Of a DNA stretch of 64,000 nucleotides, positions 25,245-33,679 are shown one piece after another (the stretch's first letter is position 1; each line of letters begins with the position of its first letter). This stretch comes from Chitinophaga eiseniae. GTDB lineage: Bacteria; Bacteroidota; Bacteroidia; Chitinophagales; Chitinophagaceae. The notes beneath the pieces were generated by a model. The model made no database searches. It was not told the DNA's origin and saw only the letters and a program-made list of their open reading frames with translations. The stretch is from NCBI RefSeq assembly GCF_900167135.1, contig NZ_FUWZ01000006.1:186001-250000 (forward strand), written 5' to 3'. Both the position numbers and the translations under genes were made by a program.

Positions 25245-26402
25245 TCAACGGTATTTGTACCAGGAGCCGGTATTGAACAGCAAGGCCTGTTCATCTTCCT
25301 GTACCCAGTCCTTTTCAATCAGTTTTTTCAGCCCCATATAGGTGGCGCTGCCTTCGGGCGATAACAATATGCCCTCTGCTTCGGCAATTTCGGAGATGCC
25401 GGCTTCCATTTCTTCTTCCGTGACGGTCAGCGCTTTCCCGTCGCTTTGCCGGATTACTTCCTGCATCATGTCTTTTGCAAAAGGCTGTGGAACAGCCAGT
25501 CCATAAGCGATGGACGGATAACCGCTGAAGTCATCCGGTAGGTTTCCGTTTTCGATGTACTGTACCATGGGAGCACAATTTTGAGATTGAATAATAATCA
25601 TTCTGGGCAGCTTACCGGTAATCCACCCCAGCTGCTGCATTTCGCGGAAGGCTTTCCACATGCCTATCAGGCCGGTGCCGCCGCCGGTGGGGTAAATAAT
25701 CACATCGGGCAACTGCCAGTGCAGCTGTTCGGCGATTTCATAGCCCATCGTTTTTTTTCCTTCCAGACGGTAGGGTTCTTTTAAGGTGGACATATCGAAG
25801 CCGCCGGTTTCCTGTACCAGCTGCCGTGCCCTGCGGCCGCAGCTGTCTATCAGTCCGTCGGTGAGCAGCAGTTCTGCCCCGTACAGGCGGCACTCTTCCT
25901 GCAGGGTTGCCGGCGTATGCCGCGGCATGATCACCGTCGCTTTCATCCCTGCTTTGGCGCAATAGGCACTTAAGGCGCCGCCTGCGTTCCCGGCGGAGGG
26001 GATGATACAATGGCTGACACCCAGTTCCTGTGCTTTGGATACCGCCACGCTGATGCCCCGGGCTTTGAACGAGCCGGTGGGGTTTACGCTTTCATCTTTC
26101 AGTAATATCTGTACGCCTGCGCGTGCGCTGAGCGTGTGCAGGGTGGTCAGCGGCGTGCCGCCTTCCCCAAGGCTTACAATATGACGGGGGTCAGCTACCG
26201 GCAGCATTTCGCGGTACCGCCAGATGCTGTGGTCCCGGCCTTTCATAAAATCAGGTGCAGGCAGGTCGCAGGTGTAGGCAGCTGTCAGCGGCTGCTGGCA
26301 GCAGGTGGCGTACGACTGCAACACGGTGGCGTCGTATAACTTTCCGCAGCGGGGGCACAACAAAGTGGTGAGATGCGATATGTTCTTTTTCGTGAGTGTC
26401 AT
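25245..26402 (-). CDS. Threonine-synthase-like PLP-dependent enzyme
   Basis: 385 residues. An N-terminal zinc-ribbon-like segment (C16-x2-C19 and CC at 34-35) precedes the fold-type II PLP domain. PTGSFKARG carries the PLP lysine Lys113, IPSAGNAGGALSAYCAK and PTGGGTGLIGMWKAF bind PLP phosphate. This is the short threonine synthase type (phosphohomoserine to threonine), but related PLP lyases (threonine deaminase-like, diaminopropionate-type) have the same frame. A LysR gene lies just upstream on the same strand with inverted repeats between, suggesting dedicated control. Confidence 0.8.
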   Translation of the reverse strand: MTLTKKNISHLTTLLCPRCGKLYDATVLQSYATCCQQPLTAAYTCDLPAPDFMKGRDHSIWRYREMLPVADPRHIVSLGEGGTPLTTLHTLSARAGVQILLKDESVNPTGSFKARGISVAVSKAQELGVSHCIIPSAGNAGGALSAYCAKAGMKATVIMPRHTPATLQEECRLYGAELLLTDGLIDSCGRRARQLVQETGGFDMSTLKEPYRLEGKKTMGYEIAEQLHWQLPDVIIYPTGGGTGLIGMWKAFREMQQLGWITGKLPRMIIIQSQNCAPMVQYIENGNLPDDFSGYPSIAYGLAVPQPFAKDMMQEVIRQSDGKALTVTEEEMEAGISEIAEAEGILLSPEGSATYMGLKKLIEKDWVQEDEQALLFNTGSWYKYR

Positions 26403-26425
26403 TCCTTGTAAATGTAGGCATGACC

Positions 26426-26475
26426 TATAACAAACAGATGGTCGATTTTGTTATAACCTATAACTATTGGTTATA
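26426..26475 (-). promoter_or_regulatory. Candidate LysR operators upstream of the PLP enzyme
   Basis: TATAACAAA (26426-26434) and exact complement TTTGTTATA (26447-26455), 12-bp spacer. An overlapping second inverted repeat is TATAACC (26452-26458) with GGTTATA (26469-26475), which reaches into the LysR stop region. They lie 24-73 bp upstream of the PLP-enzyme start, the usual place for LysR-type activator sites. Confidence 0.55.
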
Positions 26476-27363
26476 TATGCTTCTGGCGTAACGGATCAGT
26501 TTTTTATTCAGCTCACTGGTCTCGCCTTTCCGCTGAATGAAGTAAAAACTTCTTTCTATGTGAAGTCCCTCAAAAGAAATCTCTGTCAGGTCACCCTGCT
26601 TCAGTTCCTTGAACACAGAACGTTTGGGCAGGAATCCGATGCAGCCCGACTCTATCAGGAAGTTCTTCAGCGCCTCAGTGCCACCTAACCGCGCTTTGAT
26701 CTGTAATTCATCAATGCCGGTCTTGTGTTTCTGCAACGCGTCTTTCAGCGCTTCCAGGGTGCCACTGCCACGTTCCCGCAGGGCAACAGGCATCCGCAAT
26801 ACTTCTTTGAGCGGATAATGTCTCGTTTTGGATAACCCGCTTTTTCTGCCGCAAACGGCAATGACCTGGTCATTGATAAAAGGGTGGTACACCACGTTGG
26901 TCAGCTTGCCCCGGCCTTCTATAATACCCAGGTTGATCTCCTGGTTTAATAAGGCCGCCAGCACGATTTCGGCATTACGGTTCAGCAGATTGATCTCCAC
27001 CTGCGGATACTCCTGCTGAAAGGCAGACAGCACCTTGGGCAGTATGTATAAGGCAACGGTAGTGCTGGCGCCCAGTTTCAGCAAACCCTTGGCCTGGTGC
27101 TTGTCACTGAAAGCGGCCATCTCAAACTCTGTATCAGCCTGAATATTAGCGACCTGCAACAGCCGTTTCAGTAAAAAGCTGCCGGCGTCTGTCAGCGATA
27201 TCTGGATGCCTTTCCGCTCAAATAATCGCGTTCTGTAATATTCTTCCAGGTACTTCACATGTTTGCTGATGGCCGGCTGCGAGATAAACAGGGTCTGGCT
27301 GGCCTTGGAGAAACTTTTCTCCCGGGCCACTTCAATAAAAACCTGATGGTGGGTAGAAAGCAT
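26464..27363 (-). CDS. LysR-family transcriptional regulator
   Basis: 299 residues, normal length. The winged HTH is at residues 1-65 (FIEVAREKSFSKASQTLFISQPAISKHVKYLEEYYRTRLFER). The effector domain follows (LKLGASTTVALYILPKVLSAFQQEYPQVEINLLNRN...). It resembles the CysL/CbbR-type group. It lies upstream of the threonine-synthase-like gene, same strand, 61 bp apart. Five copies of a 7-bp repeat sit directly before its start codon. Confidence 0.93.
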   Translation of the reverse strand: MLSTHHQVFIEVAREKSFSKASQTLFISQPAISKHVKYLEEYYRTRLFERKGIQISLTDAGSFLLKRLLQVANIQADTEFEMAAFSDKHQAKGLLKLGASTTVALYILPKVLSAFQQEYPQVEINLLNRNAEIVLAALLNQEINLGIIEGRGKLTNVVYHPFINDQVIAVCGRKSGLSKTRHYPLKEVLRMPVALRERGSGTLEALKDALQKHKTGIDELQIKARLGGTEALKNFLIESGCIGFLPKRSVFKELKQGDLTEISFEGLHIERSFYFIQRKGETSELNKKLIRYARSIYNQ

Positions 27364-27367
27364 AATT

Positions 27368-27402
27368 AATTACGAATTACGAATTACGAATTACGAATTA
27401 CG
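27368..27402. repeat. Five tandem copies of AATTACG abutting the LysR start
   Basis: AATTACG repeats exactly five times (35 bp) from 27368, ending 5 bp before the LysR start codon (27363). It occupies the place of a ribosome-binding site in the minus-strand leader. Copy number may vary by slippage. Confidence 0.9.
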
Positions 27403-27474
27403 ACCGGAGGCTCGTCTTTGTAATTTACAGGAATAGTTGCCGCAGAAAAAAAATAAAAAGAATAAATCGTTTGT

Positions 27475-27482
27475 TACATTTG
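27475..27482 (+). promoter_or_regulatory. -7 element TACATTTG before the acyltransferase gene
   Basis: Exact TAnnTTTG match, 31 bp upstream of ATG 27514. No clear -33 box at canonical spacing. Confidence 0.45.
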
Positions 27483-27513
27483 GCATATACAAAAAATCTC
27501 CCAACATAAGTTT

Positions 27514-28689
27514 ATGTCCACCCAATTCCGGAACGCTGTTCACGCGTTGCCACAGAAGATCGCATCACTCGATCACCTGCGGGCATTCGCTATTTTCTTT
27601 GTCTTCTATTATCACTACCGCATTTTTCCGCATCCTGAATGGCTGGACACGCCGGCTCGTTTTGGCTGGACAGGGGTGGACCTGTTTTTCGTCCTTAGCG
27701 GTTACCTCATTGCCGGCCAGCTGTTCAGGGAAGTGGCAGATACGGGGACGGTTAAACTGAAACCGTTTTATATCAAACGTTTTTTCCGCATCATTCCACC
27801 ATACCTGTTAGTACTAACTTTGTATTTTTTTCTACCTGTTTTCAGGGAGAAAGAAATGTTGCCGCCCCTGTGGAAATTTCTTACGTTTACACAGAACTTC
27901 GGACTAAACCTCAAAACACACGGTACTTTCTCTCATGCCTGGTCGCTCTGTGTGGAGGAGCAGTTTTACATTTTGTTTCCCTGCCTGCTCTCCCTGTTGC
28001 TGTATGTGAAGGCTGGCCGTAAAGCTTTCTGGCTGATACCGGTGCTTTTTGCAGGAGGTTTTCTTTGCCGCTGGTCGATATATACCTGGCAGGTAGCGCC
28101 TGCAGGCGACGACCCCAATTTTTGGGTGATCTGGTACCGCGCCATCTATTATCCGGTATACAACCGGCTGGACGGGCTGCTTGCCGGCGTGGCGATAGCC
28201 GCGCTGTTTCAGTTCAGACCGTTGGCCAAAGAATGGGTCAATCGTTATGCCAACGGTCTGTTCATCGCAGGTGTGGTATTACTGACTGCTACTTGGTTTG
28301 TAACGGAAAACAGTTTTTCTCCGGTATCGACCGTATATGGTTTCCCGTTAGTGTCCGCCGGGTATGGCGCGATCGTCGCAGCGGCGGTCTGTCCCCGTTG
28401 CTGGCTATATCGCATCCAATCCCGTGTCACTACGCTGATAGCGGCGCTTTCCTATGCCATCTACCTGAGCCATAAGGGAGTGATACATGTAACGCAGGAT
28501 CTGCTGGGTGGCCTTGGCATGGCTAAAAACAGCGGCTGGATGATGTTCTGTTGCACGATAACCTGCATCCTGGCGGCGTGGCTGGTCCGCCTGTTGATTG
28601 AAAAGCCGGCACTGAAGATACGGGACCGTGTATTAGGGGGTGGCGGCGTGGCCCTGGGTACGCCTTCTTCTCAACAGAAAGCTGCGTGA
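27514..28689 (+). CDS. Acyltransferase-3 family membrane protein (OafA-like)
   Basis: 391 residues with about ten transmembrane helices. The opening SLDHLRAFAIFFVFYYHYRIF and the following GVDLFFVLSGYLI are diagnostic for the acyltransferase-3 family (catalytic His in the H/YH region and R). FSHAWSLCVEEQFYILFP matches the conserved WSLxxEEQFY motif. Members O-acetylate surface polysaccharide, peptidoglycan or antibiotics. No glycosyltransferase or surface-glycan gene lies nearby to point at a substrate. It is convergent with the ABC ATPase gene (5 bp between the stops). Confidence 0.93.
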   Translation: MSTQFRNAVHALPQKIASLDHLRAFAIFFVFYYHYRIFPHPEWLDTPARFGWTGVDLFFVLSGYLIAGQLFREVADTGTVKLKPFYIKRFFRIIPPYLLVLTLYFFLPVFREKEMLPPLWKFLTFTQNFGLNLKTHGTFSHAWSLCVEEQFYILFPCLLSLLLYVKAGRKAFWLIPVLFAGGFLCRWSIYTWQVAPAGDDPNFWVIWYRAIYYPVYNRLDGLLAGVAIAALFQFRPLAKEWVNRYANGLFIAGVVLLTATWFVTENSFSPVSTVYGFPLVSAGYGAIVAAAVCPRCWLYRIQSRVTTLIAALSYAIYLSHKGVIHVTQDLLGGLGMAKNSGWMMFCCTITCILAAWLVRLLIEKPALKIRDRVLGGGGVALGTPSSQQKAA

Positions 28690-28694
28690 CCCTG

Positions 28695-29366
28695 TCATCC
28701 GGCGATCCTGCCATCCACCAGGTGGATCACCTTGTCAGAACGGCGGGCAAAATCATCATCGTGCGTGACGGTCAGGATGGTTTGTCCCCGTTCCGAAGAA
28801 AGCTGACGGAAAAGATCGAACACAATGGCGGCGTTCTGGCTGTCCAGGTTCCCGGTAGGCTCATCGCCCATAATGATCAGCGGTTCGTTGATCAGCGCGC
28901 GGGCAATGGCCACCCGCTGCTGTTGTCCGCCGGAGAGCAGGGAAGCCCGCTTGGTGGCCTGCCCATCTACCCCCAGTAACTTTAAAATGTCCATGGCTCT
29001 CTGTTCAATCTCGGCGGGGGAGTAGCGCGCCAGTTTCAGCGCCGGTAGCATCACATTGCGGAGCACACTGAATTCGGGCAACAGGTAGTGGAACTGGAAT
29101 ACGAAGCCAATATGATGATTGCGGAAATCCGCCAGCCACCGGTTGCGCTTGCCCTGCATCTCTTCACCGTTGATGCGGATGCTGCCTTCAAAAGCCGTGT
29201 CCATGGTGGACAACAGGTACAGCAACGTGGATTTTCCGCTACCGGATTTTCCGGTAATGGAAACAAAATGACCTTTCTCTATATCGAGGCTCACGTCCGT
29301 CAGCACCTGCATCCGGGTCGGTTGGTCAAAATATTTATTGATATTCCTTACTTCTATCAGGTTCAT
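28695..29366 (-). CDS. ABC transporter ATP-binding subunit, MacB/LolD type
   Basis: 223 residues. Walker A GKSGSGKST at 39-47, signature LSGGQQQRVAIARAL, Walker B IIMGDEPTGNLD, H-loop VTHDDDFA. Length and sequence type fit ATPases of MacB/LolCDE/FtsE-like exporters. It starts 2 bp after the permease stop, the last gene of the tolC-hlyD-permease-ATPase operon. Confidence 0.95.
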   Translation of the reverse strand: MNLIEVRNINKYFDQPTRMQVLTDVSLDIEKGHFVSITGKSGSGKSTLLYLLSTMDTAFEGSIRINGEEMQGKRNRWLADFRNHHIGFVFQFHYLLPEFSVLRNVMLPALKLARYSPAEIEQRAMDILKLLGVDGQATKRASLLSGGQQQRVAIARALINEPLIIMGDEPTGNLDSQNAAIVFDLFRQLSSERGQTILTVTHDDDFARRSDKVIHLVDGRIAG

Positions 29367-29368
29367 GG

Positions 29369-30631
29369 TTATCCTCTTAAAATCGTGATAGGATCTACAC
29401 GGGCCGCTTTGCGGGATGGCAGATAACCGGCCAGCGTAGTGGTGAGAATACCGAAGGTGAAGCCGGTCACATAATAGACGGGGCTGAAACTCACGGGTAA
29501 ATGGTCCAGCGTGATCATCACATCGCTTTTATAAGGCATTTTGGAGATGCCATACGTTGCCAGGAAACCGAACACCAGCCCCATCAGCGCGCCTGTCAGC
29601 CCGATAATGAGCGCCTGTATCAGAAATACCCAGCGGATATCGGTATCGGAAAAGCCCATGGCTTTCAGGATGGCGATGTCTTTCATCTTCTCATAAATCA
29701 TCATGGTGAGAATGTTGAAGATGCCGAATCCTGCTACCAGCAGGATAGTAACGGCTACGCCATATACGATCATTTTGCGAAGGGCGTCGCCCTCCAGCAG
29801 CGCGGAGTTGTCCTGTTTCCAGTCGGAGCCGTGGAAGTGGTATTTGGCCTGCAATTCCCCGGACATGGCCGGCGCCAGTTCCATATCGTGCAATTTTATT
29901 TTGATGTCGGTAATGTAGGAGGCGGGCACTTCGAGGAAACGCTGCACAGTATTGAGGCTGGCGTAACTCTGTTGTTTGTCGATGTCGGTAAGGCCGGTCT
30001 TGAAGATGCCAACTACCTTTACAGAGAAGTTGTTGCCTTTTTCGGTGGTCACTTCCAGCCGGTCGCCGGTTTTAACGTTGAGCCGCCTGGCCAGCCCAAC
30101 GCCTGTCACGATGCTGTTGGGCAATGTGGAAAGCTCTTTGAAGCTGCCTTCTACCAGTTTTGCCTGTAAGTTGAACAGCGCATTTTCCTGCTCAAAGCGG
30201 ATACCGTTGATCGTACCATTGATACTGCTGGAGCCAAGCCGGTAAAATACCTGCGAGCTCACGGAGCCGGAAATAGCGGCCACGCGCGGGTCTTTCTGCA
30301 GTTCCTGTACTATCTGAGGGCCGTCCTTCAGGCTGAGCAGGATGTCTTTGGGTTTTACATGACTCACGGCGTTGATGGCGTCAGGTTCCGCCCTGTCCAG
30401 GATATTGGACGAAGCAGTCTGTATCTCGTTATACAGGCGAAGGTGCGGCGACTGTTCAAACGCTACCGCCTGTACGAAATCGTTGGAGCCCTGTATAAAA
30501 CTGACCATGAAGATGAACACCGTGATACCAAACGTGACGCCTGCCGTGGCGATCACTGTTTGTTTCAACCGGGCACGCATATGCGTGAAGGCAATGGTCG
30601 CTGCCAGTTTGATATTGGTGAATATTTTCAT
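29369..30631 (-). CDS. ABC transporter permease, MacB/FtsX type
   Basis: 420 residues. N-terminal transmembrane helix (residues 25-50), a large periplasmic MacB_PCD domain (about 50-280), then three transmembrane helices with MIYEKMKDIAILKAMGFSDTDIRWVFLIQALIIGLTGALMG and the end AARVDPITILRG. This is the mechanotransmission fold that drives export through a TolC duct. Its ATG overlaps the HlyD gene's stop by 4 bp. Confidence 0.94.
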   Translation of the reverse strand: MKIFTNIKLAATIAFTHMRARLKQTVIATAGVTFGITVFIFMVSFIQGSNDFVQAVAFEQSPHLRLYNEIQTASSNILDRAEPDAINAVSHVKPKDILLSLKDGPQIVQELQKDPRVAAISGSVSSQVFYRLGSSSINGTINGIRFEQENALFNLQAKLVEGSFKELSTLPNSIVTGVGLARRLNVKTGDRLEVTTEKGNNFSVKVVGIFKTGLTDIDKQQSYASLNTVQRFLEVPASYITDIKIKLHDMELAPAMSGELQAKYHFHGSDWKQDNSALLEGDALRKMIVYGVAVTILLVAGFGIFNILTMMIYEKMKDIAILKAMGFSDTDIRWVFLIQALIIGLTGALMGLVFGFLATYGISKMPYKSDVMITLDHLPVSFSPVYYVTGFTFGILTTTLAGYLPSRKAARVDPITILRG

Positions 30632-31725
30632 CGTGCTTCTTTTATGGCGATCACATCGCCTGCTTTCAGACCGGATTTGATTTCTACCCAGTCGCCACTG
30701 CGGACACCTGTAACCACGGCGCTTTTACGAAGCTCACTGCCTTGCTGCAGGTACACGCTGTCGCCTTTCATCAGGTAATCGGAGGGCACTACCAGTGCGT
30801 TGATGCGTTCCCGTATAAGGATATTGGCTTCTACCGACGATTGCGGATAAAAGCGGACAGTGTCCTGCACGGCCGCTTCCACCTGGAAACTGCGGCTTTC
30901 CTTTTGCAGCAGGGGAACGATTTTATTGATGGTAGCGGAAAATTGTTTGCCTTTGTAAACATCGGTTTCGAAATATACTTTCTGCCCGGTTTTTATCTTG
31001 CTGATATCGCGTTCGTCTACCAGCAGTTCGAGTTTGAACTGTCCGGGGAGCCCGACCATCACCACCGGATCATTGAGTTGCGCCAGCTCACCGGTTTTCA
31101 GGTATACTTTGTACACCTGCCCGTTGATAGGGCTTTTCAGCACTTTTCCTTCGCGGCCTTGCGTGCTGGCTGTCAGCTGCTGTCTGGCCTCCAGCAGTTT
31201 GCCGGACAGGTTGTTTTGCAGCGTCTGGTACTGGTCCTGTAATGTCTTGTATTCCGTAGCGCTGGTGGCAGCCTGTACCCGGGCCTGTTCTGCGTCTTTT
31301 TCAGACACGGCTTTGCTTTGTGCCAGCTCCGTATATCTGTCGGCGTTAAGGGCGTCCTGTTCCTTTTTTGTTTTTGCCAGTGCGATACGGCTTTTCAGTT
31401 CTGTGAGCGCGGCGGAATGCTCCTGTGCATCGCTGCCGGCGAGTGCCACCTGCCGTTGCAGGATATCCACCTGTTCCAGCTGACCGGGGGTACCCAGTAC
31501 GGCCAGGACTTCATTTTGACGGACATTATCGCCTTCTTTCACCAGTACGTTCAGCAGCAGGTCGGCGGAATTGGCTTTCAGGAAATAATAAGCTTCAGGC
31601 ATGATTTCTCCGGAAGCATATACCGCTTCATTCAACACACGGGACTGCACCGTGTAGGTAGCGGTTTTGGATTTGCAGGCAATGAGCAGCAGCGTCATCC
31701 CTGCGATGGAGAGCAATGTTTTCAT
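30628..31725 (-). CDS. HlyD/RND-type periplasmic adaptor lipoprotein
   Basis: 365 residues with a lipoprotein signal (LLSIAGMTLLLIAC, Cys17). It has a barrel-sandwich segment (SGEIMPEAYYFLKANSADLLLNVLVKEGDNVRQNEVLAVLG), a long coiled-coil hairpin at about 85-190 (ALTELKSRIALAKTKKEQDAL, AEQARVQAATSATEYKTLQDQ) and the second half of the lipoyl domain (SPINGQVYKVYLKTGELAQL). It bridges the permease and the TolC protein. Adjacent tolC ends 8 bp before its start. Confidence 0.95.
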   Translation of the reverse strand: MKTLLSIAGMTLLLIACKSKTATYTVQSRVLNEAVYASGEIMPEAYYFLKANSADLLLNVLVKEGDNVRQNEVLAVLGTPGQLEQVDILQRQVALAGSDAQEHSAALTELKSRIALAKTKKEQDALNADRYTELAQSKAVSEKDAEQARVQAATSATEYKTLQDQYQTLQNNLSGKLLEARQQLTASTQGREGKVLKSPINGQVYKVYLKTGELAQLNDPVVMVGLPGQFKLELLVDERDISKIKTGQKVYFETDVYKGKQFSATINKIVPLLQKESRSFQVEAAVQDTVRFYPQSSVEANILIRERINALVVPSDYLMKGDSVYLQQGSELRKSAVVTGVRSGDWVEIKSGLKAGDVIAIKEAR

Positions 31726-31733
31726 GCAGATCT

Positions 31734-33065
31734 TTATTGATGTTGCAGATAGTTAAGTTCAGTGAAGTGTTTGTAAAAGTCGGTGCGGGCATCGTTGAGT
31801 TTGACCTGTGCGTCGTAAAGGTCCTGTTGTATCTCTTTCAGCTGTACCATATCAATAATGCCTTTGTTGATCTTTTGCGTGCTCAGGGTTTCATTCTCTT
31901 GTGCCAGCAGGATGTTTTCCTTTTGCAACTGTATGTCGGCGGATGCTTTTTCCAGCAGCATTTGCTCCTGTCTGTATTTCTTTTCCTGTTCGGATTCGTA
32001 TTGTTTGAACCGGCTGGAAGCTGCCTGCCATTGCGCTTTTGCACTACGTGGTTTGGCGGAGAAGTTGGCCCAGGACAACGGGAAACGCAGTTCTACACCG
32101 GCGTAGCCTACAGTAAACCAGGGGGAGCGGGTAATGAAATTCAACTGATCGCCAAAGCCCAGTTGCTGGTAAGAACCTTTGAGATGCAGGCTGGGATACC
32201 AGGTCGCTTTTGTGTGCTGGTACTGTTGTGCGGCGACCGCCACTTTCAGCTGTTCCGTTTCATAGTCCGGTAGCTGCGAACTGTTGTATTGGCTGATTTC
32301 CAGCGGCGGCAACGGGTCGGTGGCTTGTGTGGCCAGCTGGCTGTCCAGCGGAAAGCCCATCCAGAATTTAAGGTCGAGGTATGCTTCCCGGAGAGACACG
32401 TCTGCCTGTTGTGCCGCCTGTAGCCTGTTTTTTAACAGGGTGGCGGATTGGTTAAAGGCAATTTTGTCCGTCAGGCCTTTTTCAAATTGTAGTCTGATAA
32501 GGTCATGGATCTGCTGGTAATTGCGGTACAACTGCCGGGCTACGGTGAGATAGTCCTGCTGCAGCTGTGCGCTGTAATAGGCCATGCGTACGTTTTTCAG
32601 GAGGGACCGTTGCAGGGACCGGTATTCGCTGGCGCCGGACTGCTGTTGCAGCCTGGCCAGTTTGATCTGTTGCCATGTTTTAACGTCTACCAGCGGAAGG
32701 GAGGCTTCCGCGCCATAGTTGCCCATCCACGGGGTGCCCATGCGTACCGGTACAAAAGTGCCGGCAGGCTGGCCCGCCAGTTCCCCGGGAAATATCTGTA
32801 CGGGTATTTTCCAGTAGTTGTTCACAGCTGCGGTGACAGTAATGTCCGGGAGTAGTTTGGCCATAGCGGCCTTGCGGTCCTGCACGGCGGCAGCGACGGT
32901 TTGGGCTTTGGCCAGTAATTCCTGATGATGAGTGCCGGCATAGTCGAGGCACTGTTGCAGACTCAGGGTAGTCGTAGGTTGACCGGTGTCTTTTTCAGGC
33001 ATGGTCTGTCCGTCCGCCACCCGGATATAAGTGGCCAGCAACAGTAAAAGGATACCTGTTTTCAT
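31734..33065 (-). CDS. TolC-family outer-membrane efflux protein
   Basis: 443 residues with a signal peptide (MKTGILLLLLATYIRVADGQ). Two OEP repeats show the LSLQQCLDYAGTHHQELLAKAQTVAAAVQDRKAAMAKLLPDITV pattern and the second-half ELRFPLSWANFSAKPRSAKAQ, with long alpha-barrel helices rich in Gln and Ala. First gene of the four-gene efflux operon. An operator-like 24-bp element related to the regulator's own hairpin lies 21-44 bp upstream. Confidence 0.95.
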   Translation of the reverse strand: MKTGILLLLLATYIRVADGQTMPEKDTGQPTTTLSLQQCLDYAGTHHQELLAKAQTVAAAVQDRKAAMAKLLPDITVTAAVNNYWKIPVQIFPGELAGQPAGTFVPVRMGTPWMGNYGAEASLPLVDVKTWQQIKLARLQQQSGASEYRSLQRSLLKNVRMAYYSAQLQQDYLTVARQLYRNYQQIHDLIRLQFEKGLTDKIAFNQSATLLKNRLQAAQQADVSLREAYLDLKFWMGFPLDSQLATQATDPLPPLEISQYNSSQLPDYETEQLKVAVAAQQYQHTKATWYPSLHLKGSYQQLGFGDQLNFITRSPWFTVGYAGVELRFPLSWANFSAKPRSAKAQWQAASSRFKQYESEQEKKYRQEQMLLEKASADIQLQKENILLAQENETLSTQKINKGIIDMVQLKEIQQDLYDAQVKLNDARTDFYKHFTELNYLQHQ

Positions 33066-33085
33066 TTTAAGTGATTATGATTCTT

Positions 33086-33109
33086 TTAGTTCTGAACATA
33101 AAGAACCAA
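33086..33109 (-). promoter_or_regulatory. Operator-like element upstream of tolC
   Basis: On the minus strand this reads TTGGTTCTTT, six variable bases, AGAAC, then TAA. It matches 19 of 24 positions, with identical spacing, to the element at 33633-33656 upstream of the regulator gene. It lies 21-44 bp from the tolC start. Proposed binding site for the GbsR/MarR-like regulator. Confidence 0.6.
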
Positions 33110-33127
33110 GCGCGACAAAAAAAAGCC

Positions 33128-33592
33128 TTAAGAGCTGGCTTTGTTGAGCGCGATGGTCCGTTTCCATCTCTCGAATATCAACGGCATTTCCACCAGCATC
33201 ATTTTGTAGAGCATGGACACCTCTTCCAGTTCCTGGTTAAGTTCGTCATCCGTTTGGCGGATGGACCTGATTTCGTCCAGGGTGTGGAAAAACACTTTAA
33301 TCTTCGCGGTGAAAGTATCCTCGTTGAACATACTAACGACATTCGCGGAGAAATAACGTTTCCGTTGCCCACCCATCGTTTTGGCAGAAATCATTTTTGT
33401 TGCTTCAAGCATCTTAATGGCATTGGACACCGCGCTTTTACTCACTCCGAAGTATTCTACGATCTGTTCGAACGTTGCCTGGTGGCCTTCGCATAACAGC
33501 AGGTATACATACACCCGTGCTGCTACCGGAGTAAGGCCAAGGTTTTCCATGGCCGTGCTCAGTTTCTCTATTCTGTCTCTGTAATTTTCCAA
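33128..33592 (-). CDS. GbsR/MarR-like winged-helix transcriptional regulator, TTG start
   Basis: 154 residues from TTG 33592; the frame opens after a stop at 33605 with no ATG before residue 15 (ATG 33550). GLTPVAARVYVYLLLCEGHQATFEQIVEYFGVSKSAVSNAIKMLEATKMISAKTMGGQRKRYF is the GbsR-type winged helix. The C-terminal half is helical, likely for dimerization (DELNQELEEVSMLYKMM). It lies 62 bp upstream of the efflux operon, and related inverted-repeat elements flank both genes. Probably autoregulates and controls the operon. Confidence 0.85.
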   Translation of the reverse strand: MENYRDRIEKLSTAMENLGLTPVAARVYVYLLLCEGHQATFEQIVEYFGVSKSAVSNAIKMLEATKMISAKTMGGQRKRYFSANVVSMFNEDTFTAKIKVFFHTLDEIRSIRQTDDELNQELEEVSMLYKMMLVEMPLIFERWKRTIALNKASS

Positions 33593-33625
33593 TGCCGACG
33601 TCTTTTATCATAACAAAATTGAATA

Positions 33626-33663
33626 AATAAAGTTGGTTCTCCAAAAAAAGAACCAACTTTATT
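33626..33663. promoter_or_regulatory. Perfect 15-bp inverted repeat: regulator operator and/or azoreductase terminator
   Basis: AATAAAGTTGGTTCT (33626-33640) pairs exactly with 33649-33663 across an 8-nt loop. It lies 34 bp upstream of the regulator start and 17 bp past the azoreductase stop. Its core (33633-33656) recurs upstream of tolC, which argues for a protein-binding site. The minus-strand T-rich flank also permits termination. Confidence 0.7.
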
Positions 33664-33679
33664 TTTAGGAGAGATAAGA

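Noticed and set aside
27368..27402. Tandem AATTACG block as CRISPR or an iteron origin
   Set aside because: The unit is 7 bp with no spacers, and no replication gene lies nearby.
32505..32855. Plus-strand ORF in tolC as a separate small protein
   Set aside because: Antisense to the conserved TolC sequence and lacking natural composition.
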